Positions 24,540-32,026 are shown, counted from the first letter of the stretch. The stretch: 34,602 nucleotides of DNA from Nitrosopumilaceae archaeon AB1(1) (GCA_033471095.1 CP136752.1:829348-863949), one strand, 5' to 3'. The notes: a model not told the origin generated them from the sequence alone. Program-made: numbers and translations.

Positions 24540-25737
24540 AATATTTTTTCGCAGACTCTTCTAATGATTTTATCATCGGTAGCGTTTCTCCTGTCAAATA
24601 TAATACCAATGCCCCACCTGCTGTGCTAACATGATTTATTCTATCTGTCAACTTGTATTTTTTGAGTGCAGATGACAAATGTCCTCCACTTACAATAGTT
24701 GTGGCCATTGAATTTGCCACCGCTTGTAATAATTCCCTAGTTCCAAATTCAAATTTCTCTTTTTCAAATAAACCTGCTGGACCACTAATGAATACAGTTG
24801 CGGCCCCTACTATGATTCGTGAATAATGATTAATAGTTTTTGGACCAATATCTAATATTTTATCATTTGAGCCTAAATCTCTCACATCGATATCTATTCT
24901 TTTACCTTCACGTTCAATTGCTACATCTACTGGTGTTGAGAAAACATCTGGGTATTCTCCTATTAATTTATGTGCCATGAATACTACTTCTTCTTCACGC
25001 GCTATTCCCAATGACGATTTTATTCTTCCCTGTGCACGCATAAACACATTTCCAATTATTCCTGTAAGTAAAATATGGTCTGCTCTTTTATTTTTAATTA
25101 ATTGTTTTAAAGCCTCTAATCTATCAACAACTTTTGATCCTCCTAACACAATAACGTGAGGATTTTTTGTTATTGTCATTATTTCATTCAATTGTTTAGT
25201 TTCACGCTCCACAATTTTTCCTGCACATGCGGGTAAATTTTGTGAAAACCCAATTATTGATGGGTGGGCTCTGTGCGCAGTGGAAAATGAATCCAACACA
25301 CACAAATCAAATAAATTCACTAGTCTTTGCACTAGTATTGTCTTTGTTGCATCTTCGGGAGAAAATTCATAATTTTCTTCTGCACATAATCGAAGATTAT
25401 CGAGTAAAAGAATGTCATTATTCTGAAGATTTTTAATTGCCTCTCTTGCAGTTGGAGACATTACATCTTCCACATACTTGATCTTTCTGTTTAGAAATTT
25501 CTCTAATAGTTTTGCGTGCTTGTCCATTCCGGTATAGTCTTTATTCCCGACCCTGCCCTGATGTGATGCGACTACTATTTTTGCCCCTTTGAGAGCTAGA
25601 ATGCTCTCTGTTGCCTCCTCAATTCTTCTAGAACCAGTTATTTCCATGGTCTCTGAGTCAATTGGGCAGTTCATATCTACCCTCAAAAATACTGTTTTCC
25701 CCTCTATATCAAAATCTTTTATGGTCAGTATTTTCAA
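24529..25737 (-). CDS. pgk: Phosphoglycerate kinase, archaeal type
   Basis: PGK transfers phosphate between 1,3-bisphosphoglycerate and ADP; here it probably works in gluconeogenesis. The 402 residues show FLRVDMNCPIDSETMEI, the VVASHQGRVGNKDY loop, DNLRLCAEEN, DSFSTAHRAHPSIIGF, VIVLGGSKVVDRL, and the C-terminal nucleotide-binding GPAGLFEKEKFEFGTREL and SGGHLSSAL, all as in archaeal PGKs. The TTG at 25737 is chosen because a TATA-like box is centred about 26.5 bases upstream and KILTIKDFDIEGK is a normal N terminus. Monocistronic. Confidence 0.95.
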   Translation of the reverse strand: MKILTIKDFDIEGKTVFLRVDMNCPIDSETMEITGSRRIEEATESILALKGAKIVVASHQGRVGNKDYTGMDKHAKLLEKFLNRKIKYVEDVMSPTAREAIKNLQNNDILLLDNLRLCAEENYEFSPEDATKTILVQRLVNLFDLCVLDSFSTAHRAHPSIIGFSQNLPACAGKIVERETKQLNEIMTITKNPHVIVLGGSKVVDRLEALKQLIKNKRADHILLTGIIGNVFMRAQGRIKSSLGIAREEEVVFMAHKLIGEYPDVFSTPVDVAIEREGKRIDIDVRDLGSNDKILDIGPKTINHYSRIIVGAATVFISGPAGLFEKEKFEFGTRELLQAVANSMATTIVSGGHLSSALKKYKLTDRINHVSTAGGALVLYLTGETLPMIKSLEESAKKYSKD

Positions 25738-25758
25738 TATTTGTAGTAACTACTGCCC

Positions 25759-25768
25759 TGTTAAAATC
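25759..25768 (-). promoter_or_regulatory. TATA-like box of pgk
   Basis: The minus strand reads GATTTTAACA, centred about 26.5 bases before the TTG start of pgk. Confidence 0.5.
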
Positions 25769-25830
25769 GTTATACCTTGTCTACTTTATACTGATTAGAT
25801 TATTAGTGAGAATTTTTATTTAATATTGAT

Positions 25831-26472
25831 ATGCAAAATTGGATTTTTGATATACGTTCTAGACTATTCGTTCTTCTCAGTTTTGGGTTTTTGATTCTTA
25901 CAACTTTTGTGTATTTTGGATTTTTTGATCAATTTGATCAAGCTTCAATAACTTATTTTCAAAATTTTTTTGGTAATGACATCCTAGACGGATTCATGTT
26001 GCTTGTAACTGAAATTGGTACGATATACTACATGTTGGGATTCAGTATAGTTCTCTTAATAATACGACGAACTAGACGAATTGGAGCTGTGCTTTTAATA
26101 TTAATGGTTTCAACTACAATTGTAACTGGTTACATAAAATGCGGTGTCGATAGAGATCGTCCTAGTGAAGAATTCGCTGAAAATCCATTTCAAATGACTC
26201 CTTCACGTGATACTTTTTCATTATTTTGTGGTAGTGGTGCAGACGCATCCTTCCCATCTGGTCACGCCGCACGTGCTATGGCTTTGGCAGTTGTTTTAGG
26301 ATACATCGCATCAAAATATTTCCCACGTGGTTCATACTTGATTCTAATTTATCCAATTTTAATGTCAATCAGTAGAGTCTACATCTCGCAACATTATCCT
26401 ACTGATGTCATTGGCGGCATGATTATAGGTATGCTGCTTGCAGGGGTAATCTCTTACAAAGCCAAACTCTAG
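25831..26472 (+). CDS. PAP2-family membrane phosphatase
   Basis: The 213-residue protein has five to six hydrophobic segments and all three PAP2 motifs: KCGVDRDRP (motif 1), FPSGHAARA (motif 2) and SRVYISQHYPTDVIGG (motif 3). The arginines and histidines of the active site are therefore present. Such enzymes dephosphorylate lipid phosphates such as phosphatidate or polyprenyl diphosphate at the membrane; the archaeal substrate could be an isoprenoid lipid. ATG 25831 is the start; CTTTATACTG at 25784-25793 may be the TATA box, giving a short leader. It overlaps the next convergent gene by 4 bases. Confidence 0.92.
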   Translation: MQNWIFDIRSRLFVLLSFGFLILTTFVYFGFFDQFDQASITYFQNFFGNDILDGFMLLVTEIGTIYYMLGFSIVLLIIRRTRRIGAVLLILMVSTTIVTGYIKCGVDRDRPSEEFAENPFQMTPSRDTFSLFCGSGADASFPSGHAARAMALAVVLGYIASKYFPRGSYLILIYPILMSISRVYISQHYPTDVIGGMIIGMLLAGVISYKAKL

Positions 26473-26777
26473 AGACCAAATTTTTCTGCTAATGTTGATG
26501 ATGCAAAAACAATTGCATAATGATTTTCATCTTCATGATATGTCCAGTAACGCACATCACGATTCTTTCCTGATTTGCGTAATCCGTAATTCACACTAGT
26601 AGTTACTGCATATCCAATTCTTTTCACTATTTTTCTCTCCTTTGGCATCAATATTTTATATGCTACATCAAATCCTTTTTCTACCATCTCATTGGCAATT
26701 TTTTCTGCCTCCAATTCGTCTTTTATGTCAAATGTTTTATCTACAGGAATTTTTGAAGGATGTGTATCATTATTCAT
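26469..26777 (-). CDS. Hypothetical protein, 102 aa
   Basis: A small soluble charged protein. A central KILMPKERKIVKRIGYAVTT segment is followed by NYGLRKSGKNRDVRYWTYHE and HYAIVFASSTLAEKFGL, suggesting a beta-rich core after an N-terminal helix (DELEAEKIANEMVEKG). It is not recognised. TGATATTAAC at 26800-26809 (read on the minus strand as GTTAATATCA) lies about 27 bases before ATG 26777 and supports that start. It is convergent with the PAP2 gene (4-base overlap). Confidence 0.75.
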   Translation of the reverse strand: MNNDTHPSKIPVDKTFDIKDELEAEKIANEMVEKGFDVAYKILMPKERKIVKRIGYAVTTSVNYGLRKSGKNRDVRYWTYHEDENHYAIVFASSTLAEKFGL

Positions 26778-26932
26778 AATATTTTATTTATGTCTATTTT
26801 GATATTAACTTTTCATAAGATTTATGTTGTAAATTTTATCAAAAACTCTATAATTGCTTTACTTTTTTAACTATTGTGTCAAATAATTGTAATAATACTA
26901 TCTTATCCCTCATGTTATATACATTTTTTTAA

Positions 26933-28975
26933 ATGGTTACAATTTCATCACGTTTAATTACTGAATTAAAACAGCGTCGTGTAAAACTTAGTAATATTAA
27001 ACGAGATTTCTCTAGGCAGATGAATTCTGCTCAAAATCTACATGACAAATCAATTTCATCAATGATATCTTTACAAAAAAAATTAGATGCGACAGAGATG
27101 TCACTACATGGTTTAACTCAAATTTTAAATCAAGATAAAGCAAAAAAGAAAAGTATCGAAGATCTAATAAAATTAGCAAATTCTCGTCTTAATATTGAAA
27201 AGAAAATTATGCGTGATATTGAACAAAACGCAAAACAATCAAGTAATCTCAATGAAATGCAAGTCGTGGCAAAACGTCTAATCTCATCATCTGATAAGAT
27301 ATCTACTCTTGTATCTGAAATTAAATCATATGATCGGAGATTGAGCAAATTATCTCCTATAATCACACAACATCAACAATCCATTCTCAAATTAACTGCT
27401 AGCGTACATCAGCATTTAAAACAACAACCCATTATACAGCGTTTAATATCTTCCAGTTCTAAGGATTTCGAACGACGCAAACAACAATTCTTGAACCTTA
27501 CTAAACAAGATGACTCAATGAAAGATAAATTGGAATTAATAGCACAGAGAATTTTATTCAACAAGGAACATCATATTAAATCACCAAATTCTACTACAAA
27601 GAAAACGAAATCTAAAAAATCCACCAAGACTAAAACTAAACGTAAATCAAAACGAAGAACTAGTGGTAAAAAAACCAAAGCAGCACCAAAACGTAAACGT
27701 CCATCACGTAAATCTTCTAGTAAAACCAAAGCAGCACCAAAACGTAAACGTCCATCACGTAAATCTTCTAGTAAAACCAAAGCAGCACCAAAACGTAAAC
27801 GTCCATCACGTAAATCTTCTAGTAAAACCAAAGCAGCACCAAAACGTAAACGTCCATCACGTAAATCTTCTAGTAAAACCAAAGCAGCACCAAAACGTAA
27901 ACGTCCATCACGTAAATCTTCTAGTAAAACCAAAGCAGCACCAAAACGTAAACGTCCATCACGTAAATCTTCTAGTAAAACCAAAGCAGCACCAAAACGT
28001 AAACGTCCATCACGTAAATCTTCTAGTAAAACCAAAGCAGCACCAAAACGTAAACGTCCATCACGTAAATCTTCTAGTAAAACCAAAGCAGCACCAAAAC
28101 GTAAACGTCCATCACGTAAATCTTCTAGTAAAACCAAAGCAGCACCAAAACGTAAACGTCCATCACGTAAATCTTCTAGTAAAACCAAAGCAGCACCAAA
28201 ACGTAAACGTCCATCACGTAGAAAAGGAACTGGTAAACCAAGACGTTCTTCTGGCGGTAAAAAAACCAAAGCAGCACCAAAACGTAAACGTCCATCACGT
28301 AGAAAAGGAACTGGTAAACCAAGACGTTCTTCTGGCGGTAAAAAAACCAAAGCAGCACCAAAACGTAAACGTCCATCACGTAGAAAAGGAACTGGTAAAC
28401 CAAGACGTTCTTCTGGCGGTAAAAAAACCAAAGCAGCACCAAAACGTAAACGTCCATCACGTAGAAAAGGAACTGGTAAACCAAGACGTTCTTCTGGCGG
28501 TAAAAAAACCAAAGCAGCACCAAAACGTAAACGTCCATCACGTAGAAAAGGAACTGGTAAACCAAGACGTTCTTCTGGCGGTAAAAAAACCAAAGCAGCA
28601 CCAAAACGTAAACGTCCATCACGTAAATCTTCTAGTAAAACCAAAGCAGCACCAAAACGTAAACGTCCATCACGTAGAAAAGGAACTGGTAAACCAAGAC
28701 GTTCTTCTGGCGGTAAAAAAACCAAAGCAGCACCAAAACGTAAACGTCCATCACGTAAATCTTCTAGTAAAACCAAAGCAGCACCAAAACGTAAACGTCC
28801 ATCACGTAGAAAAGGAACTGGTAAACCAAGACGTTCTTCTGGCGGTAAAAAAACCAAAGCAGCACCAAAACGTAAACGTCCATCACGTAAATCTTCTAGT
28901 AAAACCAAAGCAGCACCAAAACGTAAACGTCCATCACGTAAATCTGGTAGAAGAAAATCTAAACGATCTCGATAG
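26933..28975 (+). CDS. Coiled-coil protein with a long histone-H1-like Lys/Arg/Pro/Ala repeat tail, 680 aa
   Basis: Residues 1-215 form a predicted long coiled coil (LKQRRVKLSNIKRDF, MISLQKKLDATEMSLHGLTQ, ISTLVSEIKSYDRRLSKL). A Lys/Arg/Thr/Ser linker (KKTKSKKSTKTKTKRKSKRR) leads into about 425 residues built from 21 copies of the core KTKAAPKRKRPSR, followed by KSSS (17-residue unit) or by a Gly/Arg/Ser-rich 14-residue extension (27-residue unit). The tail carries roughly 200 positive charges and no acidic residue, like histone H1 tails and bacterial AlgP or H1-like proteins, so nucleic-acid binding or compaction is the best guess. No membrane segment is seen. ATG 26933 begins the coil; TATA-like stretches lie at 26892-26902 and 26914-26923. 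Monocistronic. The repeats keep two other frames open, but these are artefacts. Confidence 0.88.
   Translation: MVTISSRLITELKQRRVKLSNIKRDFSRQMNSAQNLHDKSISSMISLQKKLDATEMSLHGLTQILNQDKAKKKSIEDLIKLANSRLNIEKKIMRDIEQNAKQSSNLNEMQVVAKRLISSSDKISTLVSEIKSYDRRLSKLSPIITQHQQSILKLTASVHQHLKQQPIIQRLISSSSKDFERRKQQFLNLTKQDDSMKDKLELIAQRILFNKEHHIKSPNSTTKKTKSKKSTKTKTKRKSKRRTSGKKTKAAPKRKRPSRKSSSKTKAAPKRKRPSRKSSSKTKAAPKRKRPSRKSSSKTKAAPKRKRPSRKSSSKTKAAPKRKRPSRKSSSKTKAAPKRKRPSRKSSSKTKAAPKRKRPSRKSSSKTKAAPKRKRPSRKSSSKTKAAPKRKRPSRKSSSKTKAAPKRKRPSRKSSSKTKAAPKRKRPSRRKGTGKPRRSSGGKKTKAAPKRKRPSRRKGTGKPRRSSGGKKTKAAPKRKRPSRRKGTGKPRRSSGGKKTKAAPKRKRPSRRKGTGKPRRSSGGKKTKAAPKRKRPSRRKGTGKPRRSSGGKKTKAAPKRKRPSRKSSSKTKAAPKRKRPSRRKGTGKPRRSSGGKKTKAAPKRKRPSRKSSSKTKAAPKRKRPSRRKGTGKPRRSSGGKKTKAAPKRKRPSRKSSSKTKAAPKRKRPSRKSGRRKSKRSR
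27671..28939 (+). repeat. Tandem coding repeat array: 51-base and 81-base units sharing a 39-base core
   Basis: Twenty-one copies of one 39-base core start at 27671. Ten 51-base units run to 28180, five 81-base units to 28585, then 51, 81, 51, 81, 51 and a final partial unit at 28901. As far as I can read, copies within each class are identical at every base, including third codon positions. This implies very recent expansion or continuing homogenisation by recombination or slippage. Both unit lengths are multiples of three, so copy-number change keeps the frame. Confidence 0.95.
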
Positions 28976-29051
28976 TAACAATTTGTTTTTCTAGTTGTAT
29001 ACATATATTCAATATGTTTAAAGATATTTTTTATAATTCCAATTCTTAATC

Positions 29052-29061
29052 CTTTAAATTA
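29052..29061 (+). promoter_or_regulatory. TATA-like box of tRNA-Glu
   Basis: CTTTAAATTA is centred about 27 bases before the mature 5' end at 29084. Confidence 0.5.
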
Positions 29062-29083
29062 TGATGATGTTAATTTCAATCAA

Positions 29084-29159
29084 GCTCCTGTGGTGTAGTC
29101 CGGTCAAGCATACAGCCCTCTCAAGGCTGTGATCCCGGGTTCAAATCCCGGCGGGAGCA
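29084..29159 (+). tRNA. tRNA-Glu (anticodon CTC)
   Basis: The acceptor GCTCCTG pairs with CGGGAGC, the anticodon stem CAGCC pairs with GGCTG around loop CTCTCAA (anticodon CTC), and the T arm is CCGGG-TTCAAAT-CCCGG. The discriminator is A at 29159. There is no intron and no encoded CCA. The gene follows the repeat-protein gene and is convergent with the SIMPL gene, 4 bases away. Confidence 0.95.
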
Positions 29160-29163
29160 CATT

Positions 29164-29793
29164 TCACTTTTGATAGTTCACTGGCCACTTTTCTGTCAAA
29201 AATATTACGTTTATGCTAACTATGATTTCTTGATTATCTGAAAATATTGGTGTGGCACTACGTGCCTCAGCATAAAATACACTTGGATTTTGATAAGGTA
29301 CATCTTGATATAGTGAAGCATATTTTACACCTATAATATCTACACCTAGTGATTGAGCAATTTTAGATCCTTTTCGTTTTGCGTCTAATGCCGCCTCTGA
29401 AATAAGATCATATTGTATATCGGCTACTACTTGAGGTGATATACCAAATGATAATTGTTTAAAATTATTTGCTCCTGCATCTACTGCCACATCTATTATC
29501 TCTGAGACTAGATGTGTCTTTTCTGTATCAATTTGTATGGTATTCGTAACTTTATATCCAATCAATATACTGTCTCCAATTCTTTGATCATAATCATATT
29601 TTGGGTATATGTTGAACTGTGATGTACTAAACTCGCTTTCTTGAATTCCTATTTCTTTTATTGCGTTTATAGTTGATTCCATTTGTTTATTATTTTGATT
29701 TAATGCATCTGTAGATGTCGTATCGATTGTCTCAACACCCAATGTTATGAATAATCTATCTGGTTTAATTTCTGTTGTAGCAGTTCCGATCAC
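29164..29793 (-). CDS. SIMPL-domain (DUF541) protein, main part; N terminus lost by frameshift
   Basis: The 209-residue frame is a SIMPL/DUF541 domain: GTATTEIKPDRLFITLGVET, DALNQNNKQMESTINAIKE, FNIYPKYDYDQRIGDSILIGYKVTNTI, DAGANNFKQLSFGISPQ, AALDAKRKGSKIAQSLG. Relatives are usually exported or membrane-anchored. Here the frame opens only after a TAG at 29830-29832. GTG 29793 is the first start-like codon, but the residues before it (ESDVKDHTIEV) continue the domain. The missing anchor is encoded just upstream in another frame (29810-29920). So the gene is probably frameshifted, or an anchorless form is made. Function of the family is poorly known (cell-envelope or signalling roles proposed). 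Confidence 0.8.
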   Translation of the reverse strand: MIGTATTEIKPDRLFITLGVETIDTTSTDALNQNNKQMESTINAIKEIGIQESEFSTSQFNIYPKYDYDQRIGDSILIGYKVTNTIQIDTEKTHLVSEIIDVAVDAGANNFKQLSFGISPQVVADIQYDLISEAALDAKRKGSKIAQSLGVDIIGVKYASLYQDVPYQNPSVFYAEARSATPIFSDNQEIIVSINVIFLTEKWPVNYQK

Positions 29794-29809
29794 TTCTATT
29801 GTGTGATCT

Positions 29810-29920
29810 TTAACATCTGATTCTGCCAGCTATTTTTGTATCTGATTGAATGAATATTACTGCCATGGTAAAGAGTGCAATTGCTATTATTGAGGTTCCA
29901 ACAATGATCCATTTTTGCAT
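29810..29920 (-). pseudogene. N-terminal membrane anchor of the SIMPL protein, out of frame with the rest
   Basis: From ATG 29920 the frame reads MQKWIIVGTSIIAIALFTMA, then VIFIQSDTKIAGRIRC and a stop at 29810: a classic single membrane anchor or signal sequence of 36 residues. Losing one base in the stretch GGCAGAA (about 29821-29827) would join it to ESDVKDHTIEVIGTATTE of the SIMPL frame. A TATA-like box (29941-29950) is centred 25-26 bases before ATG 29920, showing that this is where the gene really begins. Confidence 0.65.
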
Positions 29921-29940
29921 AACAAGTGTCATTATATTTA

Positions 29941-29950
29941 CTATAAAATC
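29941..29950 (-). promoter_or_regulatory. TATA-like box of the SIMPL gene
   Basis: The minus strand reads GATTTTATAG, centred about 25.5 bases before the anchor ATG at 29920. Confidence 0.5.
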
Positions 29951-30121
29951 TTATCCTATTATCATCATACTAAGTAAAATGAATAACTTAGAATCATAAA
30001 ATTGAAATCGGGTTAAAAACTATGTGTCTACAATTTTTCAAATAAATCATACACTTTAATATTTACTTTCATTTCTTTATGTACTATTTTGTCTCTAATT
30101 ATAAAATTATTAGTCTAATTT

Positions 30122-30131
30122 CTTTAAATAC
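30122..30131 (+). promoter_or_regulatory. TATA-like box of the PLD-like gene
   Basis: CTTTAAATAC is centred about 26.5 bases before the TTG at 30153. Between this and the SIMPL anchor (29951-30121) there is only AT-rich spacer. Confidence 0.55.
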
Positions 30132-30152
30132 TAATTCAACATTAAATTATCA

Positions 30153-30824
30153 TTGGGTCTACGTGATCTTAACCTCAAGAATGAATATAGATCAGACAAG
30201 AATAATCTTGTCGATGAGTTTTTTATTCCTTGTTTGGATACTTGCACTAAATTTGATAGAGCTGTAGAATTTATTCAAGTCACCCGCTTTGCTTCATATT
30301 ATTTTAATAATAAAAATGTAAAAAATCGTCCAACTATTCGTCTTGTAACCGGACACCGTATGAGTACAAAAAATCTTAACGCTCTGGTAAAAATCATATC
30401 TCAAGATCGTTCTAAATCCTTACATGCTAAAATTCCTTTTCCATTGCATTCTAAACTTAGTCAAAATGAAAAGCCAGTACAAGATATGCTCAAAACTGGC
30501 AAACTACGTATAAAAATCGCTATACCTGACTCTGATGAGGTGTATGAAACATTTGGAGAAAAAATTGGAATTTTTCGTGATGATACTGATGTGGTGGCCT
30601 TTACAGGAACATCTAATCGTATATTTGACCCATCACACCACGATTTTGAATCCCTTGATGTGTTTACATCTTGGGATGATAAAACTAGGGTTCAAACTAA
30701 AATTGATAATTTTGAAAATTTATGGGCCAATCAAACACGATACATTACTGTATTTGATATAGTAGATGCCATCGAACAAAATAAACTTCAATATTCTCAA
30801 GAATGGCTTACTAATAATTATTAA
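30153..30824 (+). CDS. Phospholipase-D-like domain protein, 223 aa
   Basis: The N terminus (NEYRSDKNNLVDEFFIPCLD, then FDRAVEFIQVTRFASYYF) and the C-terminal half (EKIGIFRDDTDVVAFTGTSN, DFESLDVFTSW, FENLWANQT) match the PLD-like nuclease module often attached to DEAD/Snf2-type helicases or restriction systems. In those proteins the C-terminal block normally begins with HxK; here it reads FGEKIGIF, so the histidine is replaced by glycine. The protein stands alone, with no helicase nearby. TTG 30153 is supported by a TATA-like box about 26 bases upstream. A DNA-binding or DNA-processing role is likely, but nuclease activity is doubtful. Confidence 0.75.
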   Translation: MGLRDLNLKNEYRSDKNNLVDEFFIPCLDTCTKFDRAVEFIQVTRFASYYFNNKNVKNRPTIRLVTGHRMSTKNLNALVKIISQDRSKSLHAKIPFPLHSKLSQNEKPVQDMLKTGKLRIKIAIPDSDEVYETFGEKIGIFRDDTDVVAFTGTSNRIFDPSHHDFESLDVFTSWDDKTRVQTKIDNFENLWANQTRYITVFDIVDAIEQNKLQYSQEWLTNNY

Positions 30825-30839
30825 ACAAATAATTATTTT

Positions 30840-31382
30840 TTATTTATTGTGATGGAAATTCATAGGTGACACTTTGTAATAAATCAATTCTCCTCTCCTG
30901 TCTATCATAGCTATTATGGCCTCTTTTCCCATCTGAGTTATGTTTTTAATTTTATCTTTTAATATACCAATTTTTTCTTGAGATCCTTCGCTGAAAGCAA
31001 ATACCACATATTTTGATGAAGATTTCCCCATCTCACCTTGCTCATACACACGAAAATCAATTCCTGCCCCAAAACCATCTTGTACTATATATCCACGTGT
31101 ACGTAGATCTCTGTAAATTAAGAATTTAATCAATATTTCTTTATCGTCACTAACACATTTTTTCATCATAGAATCAAAATTGATTTCTACATTACGTGAT
31201 GTAACTTTTAATGTTTTTCTATATATCAGATATAGTGCCTCATATACTTCCAATTTGAATATTTTTCCATCAATAATTTTACCAAAACCACGTTGTTGTA
31301 AATTCTTCTGCATCTCTATATCACTAATTATAATTTTGTTATTCTTCAAGATACCATTTACTTTCGAGTCTTCTGACTGCAT
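30840..31382 (-). CDS. endA: tRNA-intron endonuclease homologue (EndA family), probably structural subunit
   Basis: The 180-residue product has the two-part EndA layout: an N-terminal domain (GILKNNKIIISDIEMQKNLQ, FKLEVYEALYLIYRKTL) and the C-terminal domain with LIYRDLRTRGYIVQDGFGAG and IDFRVYEQGE. The catalytic tyrosine position (DFRVYE) and the lysine position (MGKEAIIAMID) are present. The place of the catalytic histidine, normally before the xYLV strand, reads SSSKYVVF. This fits a non-catalytic partner in a heteromeric splicing endonuclease. The double-intron tRNA-Trp at 7129 would be a substrate of the complete enzyme. A TATA-like box lies at 31399-31410. Divergent from rpl10e. Confidence 0.85.
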   Translation of the reverse strand: MQSEDSKVNGILKNNKIIISDIEMQKNLQQRGFGKIIDGKIFKLEVYEALYLIYRKTLKVTSRNVEINFDSMMKKCVSDDKEILIKFLIYRDLRTRGYIVQDGFGAGIDFRVYEQGEMGKSSSKYVVFAFSEGSQEKIGILKDKIKNITQMGKEAIIAMIDRRGELIYYKVSPMNFHHNK

Positions 31383-31398
31383 GATCTGCTTGATTAAT

Positions 31399-31410
31399 TA
31401 TATAATATAA
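31399..31410 (-). promoter_or_regulatory. TATA-like box of the endA-like gene
   Basis: The minus strand reads TTATATTATATA, centred 22-25 bases before ATG 31382. Confidence 0.5.
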
Positions 31411-31435
31411 GGTAATTTTTCTATAATCACTATTC

Positions 31436-31445
31436 GTTAAAATAT
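31436..31445 (+). promoter_or_regulatory. TATA-like box of rpl10e
   Basis: GTTAAAATAT is centred about 26 bases before ATG 31467. It selects that ATG over the in-frame ATG at 31452. Confidence 0.55.
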
Positions 31446-31466
31446 GGGAGTATGTCTATATTTTGT

Positions 31467-31973
31467 ATGCACGGAGCAAATTATCGAAGAGGTAACGGCC
31501 AAGTTTATTCAAGACGCAAGTATATAAAAGGAAAACCACAAATTAAAATTGCAAAATTTACTGGTGGGAATAGTAAAGGTACATTTGAATATTGTGTACA
31601 ATTATTAATCAATGAACAATTACAAATTCGTCATATGGCTATAGAATCTACTAGACTTGCTGCAAATAAGACGTTGGAGAAAACTACTGGAGAACAAGGT
31701 TATTTTTCTAAATTACGAATCTATCCACATGTATTGTTGCGTGAAAATAAGATGATTGCAACTGCCGGTGCAGATAGATTACAGGAAGGTATGAGACGTG
31801 CGTTTGGCAAAGCTGTAAGTTTAGGGGCTCGTGTTAATCGTGGTCAATGTATTATGGAAATGTATGTCAAAAAAGAACATGTAGACGCTGCAAGAAAAGC
31901 ACTCACTGGTGCTTGTGTAAAACTTCCTGGAACCCCAACAATCAAGATATTTGAAGTACCTGTAAAGAACTAG
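31467..31973 (+). CDS. rpl10e: 50S ribosomal protein L10e (uL16 family)
   Basis: The large-subunit protein L10e/uL16 sits near the A site and P site of the ribosome. The product (168 residues from ATG 31467) begins MHGANYRRGNGQVYSRRKYI, as in other archaeal L10e. It continues with KIAKFTGGNSKGTFEYCVQL, the AIESTRLAANKTLEK block, KLRIYPHVLLRENKM, the loop AGADRLQEGMRRAFGK and VNRGQCIMEMYV. An in-frame ATG at 31452 would add five residues (MSIFC), but the TATA spacing and the family's usual start favour 31467. Monocistronic, followed by tRNA-Gly. Confidence 0.96.
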   Translation: MHGANYRRGNGQVYSRRKYIKGKPQIKIAKFTGGNSKGTFEYCVQLLINEQLQIRHMAIESTRLAANKTLEKTTGEQGYFSKLRIYPHVLLRENKMIATAGADRLQEGMRRAFGKAVSLGARVNRGQCIMEMYVKKEHVDAARKALTGACVKLPGTPTIKIFEVPVKN

Positions 31974-31990
31974 TTTTTCTTTTAAATAAT

Positions 31991-32000
31991 TATATTTAAT
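31991..32000 (+). promoter_or_regulatory. TATA-like box of tRNA-Gly
   Basis: TATATTTAAT is centred about 31 bases before the mature 5' end at 32027, which allows a short 5' leader. Confidence 0.45.
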
Positions 32001-32026
32001 AACACTTGGAGTTTTCATTTTATTAT

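Noticed and set aside
27671-28939. CRISPR-like array
   Set aside because: Repeats are directly adjacent and in frame, with no unique spacers; it is a coding tandem repeat.
27571-29004. A 477-codon antisense frame and a 443-codon plus-strand frame across the repeat array
   Set aside because: They exist only because the repeated unit has no stop in those frames. Their predicted products are monotonous repeats without the coiled-coil context, and the basic-tail frame continues a normal coding head.
29061-29067. ATGATGA before tRNA-Glu as a C box of a guide RNA
   Set aside because: No matching D box (CTGA) at a suitable distance; likely chance in AT-rich DNA.
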